A stretch of 64,000 nucleotides of DNA from JAPLJU01 sp036725345 (GCA_036725345.1 DAIMEJ010000016.1:1-64000); one strand, 5' to 3'. Shown: positions 34,437 to 43,212, counted from the first letter of the stretch. The notes: a model not told the origin generated them from the sequence alone. Made by a program: numbers and translations.

Positions 34437-35846
34437 ATGAGCAATTTAGGAAGAATCGTACAGGTCATCGGACCGGTTGTCGATGTCGAGTTCGACGAAG
34501 GGCACCTTCCCCACATTCTGGATGCCATCAAGATCTCGAACCCGGCCATCAATGATGAGGAAGGCAACCTGATTGTCGAGGTGGCGCAGCACCTGGGCGA
34601 CAACATGGTGCGCTGCATCGCCATGGATATTACGGACGGACTGGTTCGGGGCATGAAGGCCGAGGCCATCGGCTCCCCCATTCTGGTTCCCGTCGGCGAA
34701 CCGGGGCTGGGCAGGATTCTCAATGTCGTCGGGAGACCCGTCGACGGTCTGGGACCGGTGAACGCAAAGGACATGATGCCGATCCACAGGTCGGCCCCCA
34801 CGTTCCTCGAGCAGGACACCACGGTTCACGTCCTCGAGACGGGCGTCAAGGTCATCGATCTGCTGGTTCCCTTCCCCCGCGGGGGCAAGATGGGGATGTT
34901 CGGCGGTGCCGGCGTCGGCAAGACCGTCGTCATGATGGAGATGATCCATAACATCGCCATGCACCACGGCGGAATCTCCGTTTTCGCGGGAGTGGGCGAA
35001 AGGACGAGGGAGGGCAACGACCTGTACCTCGAAATGAAGCAATCCGGTGTTATCTCCAAGGCGGCCCTGATCTACGGCCAGATGACGGAGCCTCCCGGAG
35101 CCCGCGCCCGGGTGGCCCTCACGGCCCTGACGGCGGCCGAGTACTTCCGCGACGTGCAGGGGCAGGACGTGCTTCTCTTCATCGACAACATCTTCCGTTT
35201 CACCCAGGCCGGTTCCGAGGTTTCGGCCCTCCTGGGCCGCATGCCCTCCGCCGTCGGTTACCAGCCCACCCTGGCCACGGACCTCGGTGAGCTCCAGGAG
35301 CGGATCACCTCGACGGACAAGGGTTCGATCACGGCCGTACAGTGCGTCTACGTCCCTGCCGACGACCTGACGGACCCCGCCCCCGCCACGACCTTCGCCC
35401 ACCTGGACGGCACCGTCGTTCTCTCGCGTCCCATAGCGGAACTCGGCATTTACCCGGCCGTGGATCCCCTCGACTCGACCTCGCGCATCCTGGACCCCAA
35501 CGTCCTCGGCGATGAACATTACCAGGTGGCCCGTAACGTCCAGCTCATCCTCCAGCGTTACAAGGATCTCCAGGATATCATCGCCATCCTGGGCATGGAC
35601 GAGCTTTCCGAAGAAGACAAGCTCACCGTCGGCCGCGCGAGAAAGATTCAGCGGTTCCTCTCCCAGCCCTTCTTCGTGGCTGCCCAATTCACGGGGACGG
35701 AAGGAAAGTTCGTCACCGTGAAGGACACCGTCCGGGGTTTCAAGGAAATTCTGGACGGCAAGCACGACGAGCTGCCGGAGCAGGCGTTCTACATGGTGGG
35801 CGGAATCGAGGAAGCCGTCGAGAAAGCCAGAAGGCTGTCTGAATAA
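34437..35846 (+). CDS. atpD: ATP synthase F1 subunit beta (catalytic)
   Basis: A 469-residue catalytic subunit. Walker A is G-G-A-G-V-G-K-T-V near residue 155; G-E-R-T-R-E-G and the Walker B stretch L-L-F-I-D-N-I follow, and the DELSEED motif is seen as M-D-E-L-S-E-E-D near 385. A purine-rich AAGGAGAG precedes the ATG. Depending on the proton gradient it makes or hydrolyses ATP; in syntrophs it may run in reverse to build a gradient. Confidence 0.98.
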   Translation: MSNLGRIVQVIGPVVDVEFDEGHLPHILDAIKISNPAINDEEGNLIVEVAQHLGDNMVRCIAMDITDGLVRGMKAEAIGSPILVPVGEPGLGRILNVVGRPVDGLGPVNAKDMMPIHRSAPTFLEQDTTVHVLETGVKVIDLLVPFPRGGKMGMFGGAGVGKTVVMMEMIHNIAMHHGGISVFAGVGERTREGNDLYLEMKQSGVISKAALIYGQMTEPPGARARVALTALTAAEYFRDVQGQDVLLFIDNIFRFTQAGSEVSALLGRMPSAVGYQPTLATDLGELQERITSTDKGSITAVQCVYVPADDLTDPAPATTFAHLDGTVVLSRPIAELGIYPAVDPLDSTSRILDPNVLGDEHYQVARNVQLILQRYKDLQDIIAILGMDELSEEDKLTVGRARKIQRFLSQPFFVAAQFTGTEGKFVTVKDTVRGFKEILDGKHDELPEQAFYMVGGIEEAVEKARRLSE

Positions 35847-35866
35847 CCGAAAGCGGAGGTTTCCTC

Positions 35867-36283
35867 ATGGCCGACGAGTTGATGGTTGAAATCGTGACAC
35901 CGGAGAAGATGACTTTCAGCGGGAAGGTCGAGGAAATCACCATCCCCGGTATCGAAGGCGAGTTCGGCGTCCTGAAGGGGCATGCCTCGCTTCTCTCCGC
36001 GATCAAGTTCGGCGAACTGAGTTACCTCCGGGACGGCCGCCGGACCCACTACGCCGTGAACACGGGCTACGCCGAAGTGACGGCCGGCAAGGTCACCATC
36101 CTTGTGGAAACGGCCGAGAGGGCCGATGAGATCGACGTGGACAGGGCCAAGCGGGCGAAGGAGAAGGCGGAGCAGAAGCTGGCCAAGATGGCCAAGGAAG
36201 ACCCCGGCTATGCGAAGGCGGAAGCCGACCTCAACCGCGCCGAGATCCGGATCAAGATCGCCGAGCAAGCCGGTAAATCATAG
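35867..36283 (+). CDS. atpC: ATP synthase F1 subunit epsilon
   Basis: A 138-residue subunit. The N-terminal beta sandwich (M-V-E-I-V-T-P-E-K ... G-I-E-G-E-F-G-V-L-K-G-H-A) touches the c ring, and the C-terminal part is a helical pair that can inhibit ATP hydrolysis. It is the last atp gene before a terminator. Subunits a and c are absent from the operon and must be encoded elsewhere in the genome. Confidence 0.95.
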   Translation: MADELMVEIVTPEKMTFSGKVEEITIPGIEGEFGVLKGHASLLSAIKFGELSYLRDGRRTHYAVNTGYAEVTAGKVTILVETAERADEIDVDRAKRAKEKAEQKLAKMAKEDPGYAKAEADLNRAEIRIKIAEQAGKS

Positions 36284-36327
36284 GTCTGAATTAACGGCCG
36301 TAAGAGACGGTCTCTGATATATGCTTG

Positions 36328-36366
36328 AAAAGAGCCAGGGTGAAGGGATAAACCTGGCTTTTTCAT
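36328..36366 (+). terminator. Terminator of the atp operon
   Basis: A 7-bp GC-rich stem (36333-36339 with 36353-36359), flanked by A on the left and T on the right, lies 45 bp after the atpC stop. Confidence 0.8.
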
Positions 36367-36466
36367 TTTATGCAGGTTTTGTATCCACGCCCGGGGCAGC
36401 CGTATTCTGCGTTGCGGGGATGGCCCGGACTGTGATATCGAGTGCGGGTGTGAGGAGGATCGGCAA

Positions 36467-37960
36467 ATGACAAATGAGCGTGAGAGGAAATGGCGTTTCG
36501 TTATGTTTACCCTCTTCGGGCTTGCCCTCATGGCGGCTTTATTCGTGCCGGAGTTGTGTCAGGCGGCATCCGCCGAAGGGGATAGCGCCCATCCCGGACT
36601 CGGGTATGTGCTCCCCATCTGGTCGGTCATCCCCTTTGTCGGGATTCTTCTCTCCATCGCCCTCTGCCCCCTTCTGACACCCCATTTCTGGCACGACCAT
36701 TTCGGGAAGGTGTCGGCCTTCTGGGCGGTCTTGTTTGCCGTTCCCGCTATATACGTTTATCACATGATGGCGGTTGTCCCGATCATTCACATCTACATCA
36801 TCGATTACATCCCTTTCATCATCCTCCTGTGGGGCCTCTTCACGATCTCCGGGGGCATAGTGGTCACCGGGACGCTCCGGGGGACACCCGTGATGAACAC
36901 GATCCTCCTCGTCATCGGCACCGTCCTCGCCTCCTGGGTGGGGACGACGGGGGCCTCCATGGTGATGATCCGGCCCGTGCTTCGTGCCAACCGTGACCGT
37001 GAGAAGAAGGCGCACATCATCTGCTTCTTCATCTTCCTCGTGGCGAATATCGGAGGGGCCCTCACGCCGCTCGGCGACCCGCCCCTCTTCCTGGGGTTTC
37101 TTCACAGCGTCCCATTCTTCTGGGTGACAAAAGCCCTGCTGCCCCACATGCTCCTGACATCCCTGATCGTGCTCGCCCTCTTCTACCTCATCGACACCTA
37201 CTATTATCGAAAGGAAAAATCGCGGCTGGTCGTGCCGGAGACTCCGGCGGATAAGGTTCCGATCAAGATCGAGGGGATGTATAATCTCCTTTTCCTGCTG
37301 GGGGTCGTGGGGTTCGTTCTCCTGAGCGGTTACTGGAAGACGGGGTGTTTCAATGTCATGGGCATCGAAGTTTTTTACCAGAACCTTACGCGTGACATCG
37401 GGATCATTATCATGGGGGTCCTGTCCCTTCGCTTCACGCCCTGGAAACTGAGGGAAGCGAACGAGTTCAGCTGGTTCCCGATCATGGAGGTGGCGAAGCT
37501 CTTCGCGGGGATCTTCATGACAATCATCCCGGCCCTGGGCATCCTGCAAGCGGGGCCGCAGGGCGCCATGGCGGGTTTGCTCATGTATGTCAGGGATCCG
37601 GTTCACTACTTCTGGGCGTCAGGTTCCCTATCCTCCTTCCTGGACAACGCCCCCACGTATCTCACCTTCTTTTATATGGCTCTTGGGAAGTTCGGGATGA
37701 CGGAGGCCATGGTCCCCGGCGCCTGCGCCCTGGGGTCGGTCACGGGGAATCCGGAGTTTGTATCCCTGCTCACGGCCATTTCCGCGGGTTCGGTTTTCAT
37801 GGGGGCCAACACCTACATAGGGAACGCCCCCAACTTCATGGTGAAGTCCATCGCCGAGGAAGCCGGCGTCAACATGCCGAGTTTCTTCGGCTACATGTTC
37901 AAATACTCGATACCCATCCTCATTCCCTCTTTTATCCTGGTGACCTTCGTGTTTTTCTAA
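36467..37960 (+). CDS. NhaD-type sodium/proton antiporter or related ion transporter
   Basis: A 497-residue integral membrane protein with about 12 helices and a signal-like first helix ending in L-C-Q-A-A-S-A. Conserved parts are I-S-G-G-I-V-V-T-G-T-L-R-G, G-T-T-G-A-S-M, N-I-G-G-A-L-T-P-L-G-D-P-P-L-F-L-G and S-S-F-L-D-N-A-P-T-Y-L-T-F. The two P/D-N-A-P motifs and the G-A-x-T-P-L-G-D-P loop place it in the IT superfamily near NhaD. It would exchange Na+ for H+ across the inner membrane and could tie sodium balance to the ATP synthase genes before it. Exact substrate is not settled. Confidence 0.8.
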   Translation: MTNERERKWRFVMFTLFGLALMAALFVPELCQAASAEGDSAHPGLGYVLPIWSVIPFVGILLSIALCPLLTPHFWHDHFGKVSAFWAVLFAVPAIYVYHMMAVVPIIHIYIIDYIPFIILLWGLFTISGGIVVTGTLRGTPVMNTILLVIGTVLASWVGTTGASMVMIRPVLRANRDREKKAHIICFFIFLVANIGGALTPLGDPPLFLGFLHSVPFFWVTKALLPHMLLTSLIVLALFYLIDTYYYRKEKSRLVVPETPADKVPIKIEGMYNLLFLLGVVGFVLLSGYWKTGCFNVMGIEVFYQNLTRDIGIIIMGVLSLRFTPWKLREANEFSWFPIMEVAKLFAGIFMTIIPALGILQAGPQGAMAGLLMYVRDPVHYFWASGSLSSFLDNAPTYLTFFYMALGKFGMTEAMVPGACALGSVTGNPEFVSLLTAISAGSVFMGANTYIGNAPNFMVKSIAEEAGVNMPSFFGYMFKYSIPILIPSFILVTFVFF

Positions 37961-38012
37961 ATCCGGAGGGGTGAATGCAGATGGGTCATATCAATCGGGG
38001 GTGCAGGAAGCC

Positions 38013-38588
38013 ATGACGAGCAAGTATTACGAGGTCATTGTGGAAGGCTCCTACGAGCTGGCCAAGGGTTTCGTTCTCGGGTACCTGGAGGGCAAGGGGA
38101 TCGAGGGTGAGGCCGTCTTCGAACAGGAGTACCACATCAAAAGCGATAGACCGCTGGGGCAGCTCCTGCGGATGCTGAACGTCAAGGGAGACGAGATCCG
38201 CGTCATCATCGGGGAAGGGGTCGGCCTGATGCTGAGAGAGGCCGTCGAGAAAAGAAAGACCGATCTGGGGCTGAAGGTCGCATCGATCCGTCTGATCAAG
38301 GGCGCCCGCTTCAATTTCAGGTACAAAACTTTCTCGAAGGAGTTCGGCGGGAAACTGAAGGAAACCTTCGCCGACCTGCCGCCGGGAGTGCAGATCAGCG
38401 GATACGATCCCGAGGAGATCGTCCGTCCGAAGGCCAAGGGGGTGGAGGCCTACGCGCCCCTGCACGAGTATGAAATAAAGGCGAGCGGCGAGGTGAACGG
38501 TCCCGCCAGGGAGGTCATCGACTTCTATGACCGGGTCGAGCACAACGAACTGATCGAACTGGAGGAGATACGGCTCGAATATGCCTGA
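38013..38588 (+). CDS. Conserved-looking protein of unknown function
   Basis: A 191-residue soluble protein from ATG 38013 (an AGGAAG lies very close upstream; a GTG at 37971 is in frame but has no spaced ribosome site). No family is recognised. It has an alternating charged pattern with G-Y-L-E-G-K-G-I-E-G-E near the start, and two segments that begin alike: Y-Y-E-V-I-V-E-G-S-Y-E near residue 5 and Y-E-I-K-A-S-G-E near 150. Such paired strands suggest a duplicated alpha-beta fold. It follows the transporter gene by 52 bp on the same strand. Confidence 0.55.
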   Translation: MTSKYYEVIVEGSYELAKGFVLGYLEGKGIEGEAVFEQEYHIKSDRPLGQLLRMLNVKGDEIRVIIGEGVGLMLREAVEKRKTDLGLKVASIRLIKGARFNFRYKTFSKEFGGKLKETFADLPPGVQISGYDPEEIVRPKAKGVEAYAPLHEYEIKASGEVNGPAREVIDFYDRVEHNELIELEEIRLEYA

Positions 38589-38606
38589 AGGTGCGCTGCC
38601 GGGGTT

Positions 38607-39089
38607 CTAATCTTCATTCCGGATGGCGATGTTGAGGATCTCAAACTCGCGGAGACCGCCCGGCGTCTTGACCCTGACGGTATCCCCTGCCTCCCTGCTG
38701 ATCAGGGCCTTCCCGATCGGCGAGGTGACGGAGATCTTGTTGTTGGAAGCATCCGACTCAAAGGGCCCCACGAGCTGGTATTCCATCACATCGCCCGTGT
38801 CGGCGTCGCGGATGGACACGATCGATCCGAAGACCGCCTTCTCGTCCGTCAACCCCTTTAAATCGATCACCTTCGAAGAGGCCAGGTTATTTTCGATTTC
38901 CTGCATCCTGCCGTGCAGGAAGGATTGTTTTTCCTTGGCGTACTGGTACTCCGCGTTTTCCGCGATGTCGCCGTGGCCCCGCGCCTCCTCGATGGCCCGG
39001 GCGTTTTCAGGGATGGCGACCGTCTTGAGGTGATGGAGTTCTTTCTTTAGTTTTTCGAAACCCGCTTTCGTAATCGGCATTTTTTGCAT
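38607..39089 (-). CDS. greA: Transcription elongation factor GreA
   Basis: A 160-residue factor that enters the RNA polymerase secondary channel and stimulates cleavage of backtracked RNA. The N-terminal coiled coil (1-77) has A-R-G-H-G-D-I-A-E-N-A-E-Y, the acidic tip region. The C-terminal FKBP-like domain holds the standard G-K-A-L-I-S-R-E-A-G-D motif and ends I-L-N-I. ATG 39089 (MQKMPITK) is used; 39080 is also possible. It is convergent with the preceding gene and divergent from moaA. Confidence 0.96.
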   Translation of the reverse strand: MQKMPITKAGFEKLKKELHHLKTVAIPENARAIEEARGHGDIAENAEYQYAKEKQSFLHGRMQEIENNLASSKVIDLKGLTDEKAVFGSIVSIRDADTGDVMEYQLVGPFESDASNNKISVTSPIGKALISREAGDTVRVKTPGGLREFEILNIAIRNED

Positions 39090-39271
39090 GGAAATCGTCC
39101 CCGGTGTCGACCTTCTGTAAAAAAAGATATCCGTTATCGGCGCAATAACGGATGCCTATATGTAACGGAGAATCTCTAAACTGTCAAGGGGATTTGCCGG
39201 TCATCCTCCTTGTCAGGACCGGGGAACTGTGTTAGAAGACAAGGAATTTCAGGAAACAGGGTATCCGTCGG

Positions 39272-40261
39272 ATGCGCGATTCTTACAACAGGGACATCAG
39301 CTACCTCCGGGTTTCCGTGACGGACCGGTGCAACCTCCGGTGCCTTTACTGCATGCCGAAAGAGGGTGTCTCGCTCTTCGGGCACGATGACATCCTCCGT
39401 TACGAGGAGTTCCTGCGGATCATCCGCGCGGCGGTGGGGCTCGGCGTCGCCAAGGTGCGGGTGACGGGAGGGGAACCCCTCGTCCGCAGGGGGCTTCTGG
39501 ACTTTCTCTCCGCCCTGAAAGCGATTTCCCTGGAGGACCTGAGCCTCACGACGAACGGGATCCTTCTCGAGGTCTATGCCGAGAAACTCTTCGATGCCGG
39601 GGTCCGGCGCATCAACGTCAGCCTCGATTCCCTGGATCCCGAAAAGTACGCGCGAATGACGAGGGGCGGCAACCTTCATGCGGTTCTCCGCGGCATCGAT
39701 AAGGCGTTTCAAATCGGGTTTTCCCCCATCAAGATCAACACCGTCGCCCTGCGGGGATTCAACGAAGATGAAATCCTGAAGATCGCCGGGCTCACCCTGG
39801 AGAAGCCCTACCAGGTGAGATTCATCGAGTTGATGCCGGCGGGCAGGAGCGCCGTCAATGTTTCGGAACAGTATTTGTCCGGTGACGATATCATGGCCAG
39901 GATCGGCGCCTTCCGTAAACTCCATCCCGTGGACGGCGACGGCGGGAGAACGAACGGGCCGGCGCGGGTCTACCGGATGGAGGGCGCCGTGGGCGAAATC
40001 GGTTTCATCAGCCCTGTCAGCCACCACTTCTGCGATTTGTGCAACCGCCTGCGACTGACCGCCGACGGACATCTGCGTTCCTGTCTCCTCGTGGACGACG
40101 AACTGGATCTCAAGACGCCGCTGCGATCCGGGTGCTCCGATGCCGACCTGCAGGGCATGATCCGGAAAGCCATCCTGGAGAAACCCAGGGGGCACGATCT
40201 CCGGATCGGCAAGTCGCCGCAGAAGAAATCTCGCAGGGAAATGCGGCGGATCGGCGGCTGA
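39272..40261 (+). CDS. moaA: GTP 3',8-cyclase MoaA (molybdenum cofactor synthesis)
   Basis: A 329-residue radical SAM enzyme for the first step of molybdopterin synthesis. The N-terminal cluster is C20-x3-C24-x2-C27. The second cluster is C-D-L-C with a third cysteine 13 residues later (H-L-R-S-C) near residues 255-273. T-G-G-E-P-L-V-R binds SAM. The C-terminus is basic and lacks a final G-G-(stop) of the exact type, ending R-R-I-G-G, which fits the double-glycine end needed for activity in MoaA proteins. No other moa gene is next to it, so the pathway is scattered. Confidence 0.95.
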   Translation: MRDSYNRDISYLRVSVTDRCNLRCLYCMPKEGVSLFGHDDILRYEEFLRIIRAAVGLGVAKVRVTGGEPLVRRGLLDFLSALKAISLEDLSLTTNGILLEVYAEKLFDAGVRRINVSLDSLDPEKYARMTRGGNLHAVLRGIDKAFQIGFSPIKINTVALRGFNEDEILKIAGLTLEKPYQVRFIELMPAGRSAVNVSEQYLSGDDIMARIGAFRKLHPVDGDGGRTNGPARVYRMEGAVGEIGFISPVSHHFCDLCNRLRLTADGHLRSCLLVDDELDLKTPLRSGCSDADLQGMIRKAILEKPRGHDLRIGKSPQKKSRREMRRIGG

Positions 40262-40309
40262 TACAGCCCCCTTCCTTACCCTCTTTTCTTTCGCTGTCCC
40301 GGGAATTTG

Positions 40310-40564
40310 TTATTCAGAGGCGTTCTGCCAGTTTAGATCTTTTTCTTCGAAGGGCGTCGAGAGGACCTTTTGAGCGGCGTCGAAGAAACGCTCCGGCACG
40401 AGGATTTCCACCTCCCCGAGTCCGTTGATGACGATGGCGTAGATTTCGCCGGCAGCCTCGTATTTCAACCGGAAGGGGATCTCTTCGGCTTCCAGCCGTC
40501 CCGCCACGATCCTGGCGTTGGTCATGCCTGATGCCCTGTAGACGACCCTCCAGCGGTCTTCCAT
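40310..40564 (-). CDS. DUF2007-like small protein
   Basis: An 84-residue protein with the pattern of DUF2007: W-R-V-V-Y-R-A-S-G-M-T-N-A-R-I-V-A-G-R-L-E, then I-P-F-R-L-K and a V-L-V-P-E-R-F-F-D-A-A end. Members are called putative signal-transducing proteins and resemble PII-like folds; function is not known. It starts right before the stop of the rhomboid gene on the same strand (one base between), so both are translated from one message. Confidence 0.7.
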   Translation of the reverse strand: MEDRWRVVYRASGMTNARIVAGRLEAEEIPFRLKYEAAGEIYAIVINGLGEVEILVPERFFDAAQKVLSTPFEEKDLNWQNASE

Positions 40565-40565
40565 G

Positions 40566-41534
40566 TCAGTCCCCCCGGATGATGATCTCGAGATAGAAAT
40601 CGCCCCGCTCCCCGCTCCCGCTTCCCCGGCCCATGCCGGACAGTCGCAGCCTTGCGCCGTTCCTCACGCCGGGGGGAATGGTGACGTTGATGAGCTTTCT
40701 CTCCCCGTTGCGGATGATGGTGATCATTTTCTTCGCGCCATGTCCTGCCTCTCGCGGCGTGATGGCGATGCTGCCATGGAGGTCCAAGTCTTCCGTCACC
40801 GGAGCCGGACGGACGACCTGGAGGCGGGGGGTCGTCGTTCTCTCGTGGCTCATGCGTTCCGACAGCCCGAAATCCGGGATGAAAGAGCCGAGTTTCGTCA
40901 GGGCCATCCCCGCGACGAATCCGCCGATGTGGGCCCACCAGGCAACGCCGCCCATCTGCGCGTCGGACACGGAAGCGTAGAGAAACTGAAAAACGAACCA
41001 GATACCCAGGAAGAAAATCGCCGGGACCTCGACGAAATAGGGAATGAAAAAGATGGGGATGAGCGTCAAAATCCGAGAGCGGGGGTAGAGGAGGAGATAG
41101 GCCCCCATGACGCCCGCGATGGCGCCGCTCGCGCCGATCGTCGGTATCTGTGATTCCCAGTTGAAATACAGGTGGGTCGCGGCCGAGACCCAGCCGCAGA
41201 GGAGGTAAAAGATCAGGTATTTGAAGGACCCGAAGTGGTCCTCCACATTGTCGCCGAAGATATAGAGGGACCACATGTTCCCCAGGAGGTGCCAGAAACT
41301 GCCGTGGAGAAACATGAACGAAAGCAGCGGGACAGTCTGTTCAAAGAGGGTGAAGTGTGACGAGATTTCGGGGCTGCTGTAACGCGCGGGGACGAGACCG
41401 TAGGTGAAAATGAAGGCCTCGATTTGCGCCGACTGCGTGAGCTGGAGCAAAAACAGCACCACGTTGATGACGATAAGCGTCACATTGACGACGGGATAAT
41501 TTCTGGACCGGGTCTCATCGCGGATCGGTATCAT
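40566..41534 (-). CDS. Rhomboid serine protease fused to a DnaJ C-terminal domain
   Basis: A 322-residue protein. The rhomboid domain spans residues 10-220 with six helices: H-G-S-F-W-H-L-L-G-N-M (77-87), catalytic S136 in G-A-S-G, and H202 in A-H-I-G-G. The start M-I-P-I-R-D-x-x-R-S-R is typical for bacterial rhomboids. From residue ~249 to the end follows a region with the pattern of the DnaJ/CbpA substrate-binding domain: I-A-I-T-P-R-E-A-G-H-G, V-T-I-P-P-G-V-R-N-G-A-R-L-R-L-S-G-M-G-R-G and G-D-F-Y-L-E-I-I. The domain would face the cytoplasm. The region upstream of the ATG is a heptamer repeat with no ribosome site. Confidence 0.85.
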   Translation of the reverse strand: MIPIRDETRSRNYPVVNVTLIVINVVLFLLQLTQSAQIEAFIFTYGLVPARYSSPEISSHFTLFEQTVPLLSFMFLHGSFWHLLGNMWSLYIFGDNVEDHFGSFKYLIFYLLCGWVSAATHLYFNWESQIPTIGASGAIAGVMGAYLLLYPRSRILTLIPIFFIPYFVEVPAIFFLGIWFVFQFLYASVSDAQMGGVAWWAHIGGFVAGMALTKLGSFIPDFGLSERMSHERTTTPRLQVVRPAPVTEDLDLHGSIAITPREAGHGAKKMITIIRNGERKLINVTIPPGVRNGARLRLSGMGRGSGSGERGDFYLEIIIRGD

Positions 41535-41543
41535 AAAATTAAA

Positions 41544-41634
41544 AAAGGCAAAGGGCTAAAGGCTAAGGGCGAAAGGCAAAGGGCAAAAGGCAAAGGGCAA
41601 AGGGCAAAGGGCAAAAGGCAAAAGGCAAAGGGAA
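41544..41634. repeat. Heptamer minisatellite (13 units) in the leader of the rhomboid gene
   Basis: Thirteen tandem 7-base units of the form AAAGGCA or AAGGGCA (variants AAGGGCT, AAAGGCT, AAGGGCG, AAGGGAA). They begin 10 bp upstream of the rhomboid ATG. In the direction of transcription the repeat reads as pyrimidine-rich units, so no Shine-Dalgarno sequence exists there. Confidence 0.9.
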
Positions 41635-41775
41635 AGGTTTTTATTGAAAAAGTAATACGTTGATTCGGGTCCTGACTCACCAGCCCTTTATAGAACACAC
41701 TCTATACCTTTAGCCTGTTCTTATTACCCCAAATCCCGGGACCGGACAGCCGGATTTTTTGCGCCGGGGATCCGT

Positions 41776-41808
41776 CAAAAAAAGGGGCAGGTTTTACACC
41801 TGCCCCTT
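41776..41808 (-). terminator. Terminator of satP
   Basis: A perfect 10-bp stem (41782-41791 with 41799-41808) with a 7-base loop, followed in the leftward direction by a T run (A run on the plus strand). Confidence 0.85.
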
Positions 41809-41834
41809 CAGTCAATTCGCCGTCGTGAAGCGGC

Positions 41835-42428
41835 TTACTTCACCCAGGGCTTGGGAACCGGGTACATGGCCCTGCCGTAAACCGTGTTGCATACCACGGC
41901 GCCGGCAAGGTAGACACCGATCCAGCCGGCAATGATGAGCCCCCAGCCGACAATCGGCTTGCCGACAGTGGGATCCATCTTGCCGAGGTCAAGAAATACG
42001 ATGCACCACAGCACGATGTCAATCAAAACAACGAGGATGAAGAGGGCGGCATTGGATTTCGCGTACGCGGGGGTCACGGCGGTTAGGAAGCCGGCCCCGG
42101 CCATCCAGGTCCATCCCTCGACGTAGGAATGAGGCGCCATACCGAACTTGATCATAAAGAACTTCGAGACAAGGCTGAGAGAGGCACCGAACATGAAGAA
42201 GGCGGAGAAGAACAGGAAGACGTTTCCGCCGGTGATGTTATGATCCTTGAGCTCCATGACGGCCGTTGTGTACTGAACGACACCACCGCCGATGAGCCAG
42301 GCTGCTAGGATGGGTAAACCTTCTACCTTTACCCAGCCAAGAAATACCGCGGCGAAACCAAAGCATGCAACTGCAAGCGCGCCCAGGCCCGCAGGACCGG
42401 GAGATGCAAAGCTATGTTCATGCGCCAT
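41835..42428 (-). CDS. satP: Acetate/succinate uptake transporter SatP (YaaH/GPR1/FUN34 family)
   Basis: A 197-residue membrane protein with six helices. The family start motif is degenerate here (S-P-G-P-A-G-L-G-A-L-A instead of N-P-A-P-L-G-L); the middle carries G-G-G-V-V-Q-Y and F-F-M-F-G-A-S-L-S. The transporter moves acetate with protons and could work in either direction. AAGGAGG is well placed before ATG 42428. It has its own terminator, and the CoA-transferase gene lies on the same strand further right, so both concern acetate handling. Confidence 0.9.
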   Translation of the reverse strand: MAHEHSFASPGPAGLGALAVACFGFAAVFLGWVKVEGLPILAAWLIGGGVVQYTTAVMELKDHNITGGNVFLFFSAFFMFGASLSLVSKFFMIKFGMAPHSYVEGWTWMAGAGFLTAVTPAYAKSNAALFILVVLIDIVLWCIVFLDLGKMDPTVGKPIVGWGLIIAGWIGVYLAGAVVCNTVYGRAMYPVPKPWVK

Positions 42429-42916
42429 GAGATAAATCCTCCTTTTTTGTTGATCATGAAACAGAGTTATGAATGGTTAAGCACTTAAACCTCTCTATTG
42501 ACTTTTTCCTCACCTCCCTTCCGCGTTTTTTATACCTGCCTGTTTCCTACAGACATGCCCCGATAAAAAATGTGGATGAAAATGATGGAACCCGCCTGAT
42601 GTGGCGAAAGAACTTTTCCCCCCGTGGTTAAGTGCTTTGGATAGGGGTCTCGTTTCTGTTCCGAAAACAAAACGCCCGAAATTTGATTAACAGATGAGAA
42701 CCCTTCTTGTCAAGAGGAAAAAGCTTTTGCGGGTCCATAAAAAAAACTTATCGGGCGGGATGAGAGAATATACGAAAAAAGTAGTAGATTCGAACTAATA
42801 CATCTGTGCGGAGCGACTGTCTCAGGGCCGGCGCCGGCGCGTGAGTACAGGGTTAAAGCCCGTTGGAAGACATCCGACCGCGGCGGTCGGCGCTTACCGT
42901 GCCGGCCCCCAAATCG
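42429..42916. other. Long leader region of satP with a structured GC-rich element
   Basis: About 490 bp without a reading frame of note. The half near satP is AT-rich and may hold its promoter. The right end (42825-42908) can form a closed multi-helix structure listed separately. Confidence 0.6.
42825..42908. ncRNA. Candidate structured RNA element of unknown class
   Basis: The ends pair perfectly (42825-42832 GGGCCGGC with 42901-42908 GCCGGCCC). Inside lie a second helix (42841-42845 with 42893-42897), a small hairpin (42850-42861) and a strong hairpin (42874-42880 with 42884-42890). This gives a three-way junction. The strand is open; on the minus strand it would follow the small membrane gene by nine bases and precede satP. 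No known riboswitch consensus was matched. Confidence 0.4.
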
Positions 42917-43087
42917 TCACGACCGGAAGACCCACATGATGATAAACATTCCCAGGAGCCAGACGATAAAGCCGTAGACACGATATTTTTTTTCCTCGGG
43001 CAGCCTGAAAAGGGCGTTCCAGGGCGTCACGTTGTCTGACTTTCCTGTCTCGACGACTTCGGGCTTCCTTTTCTTGCTTTTACTCAT
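42917..43087 (-). CDS. Small single-pass membrane protein
   Basis: A 56-residue frame from ATG 43087. The N-terminal 20 residues are basic and Lys-rich (S-K-S-K-K-R-K-P), the middle has W-N-A-L-F-R-L-P-E-E-K-K-Y, and the end is a membrane helix (Y-G-F-I-V-W-L-L-G-M-F-I-I-M-W-V-F). The pattern (positive start, single C-terminal helix, short tail R-S) is that of a real small protein, and codon use matches the chromosome. Ribosome site is weak (GGGGAAA). The function is unknown. Confidence 0.5.
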   Translation of the reverse strand: MSKSKKRKPEVVETGKSDNVTPWNALFRLPEEKKYRVYGFIVWLLGMFIIMWVFRS

Positions 43088-43212
43088 TACGGATTTCCCC
43101 GCTGCACATGGGTTGATTCGAAAGGGCGGCGGCAGCCTCCCGGCGACTTTTCATTATATTTCTAATGCATGTTGAAAGGTTTTGTCAAGGTGTGAGGGAC
43201 GGCGCATGCATA

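Noticed and set aside
41544..41634. CRISPR array
   Set aside because: Units are 7 bases without spacers; this is a simple tandem repeat.
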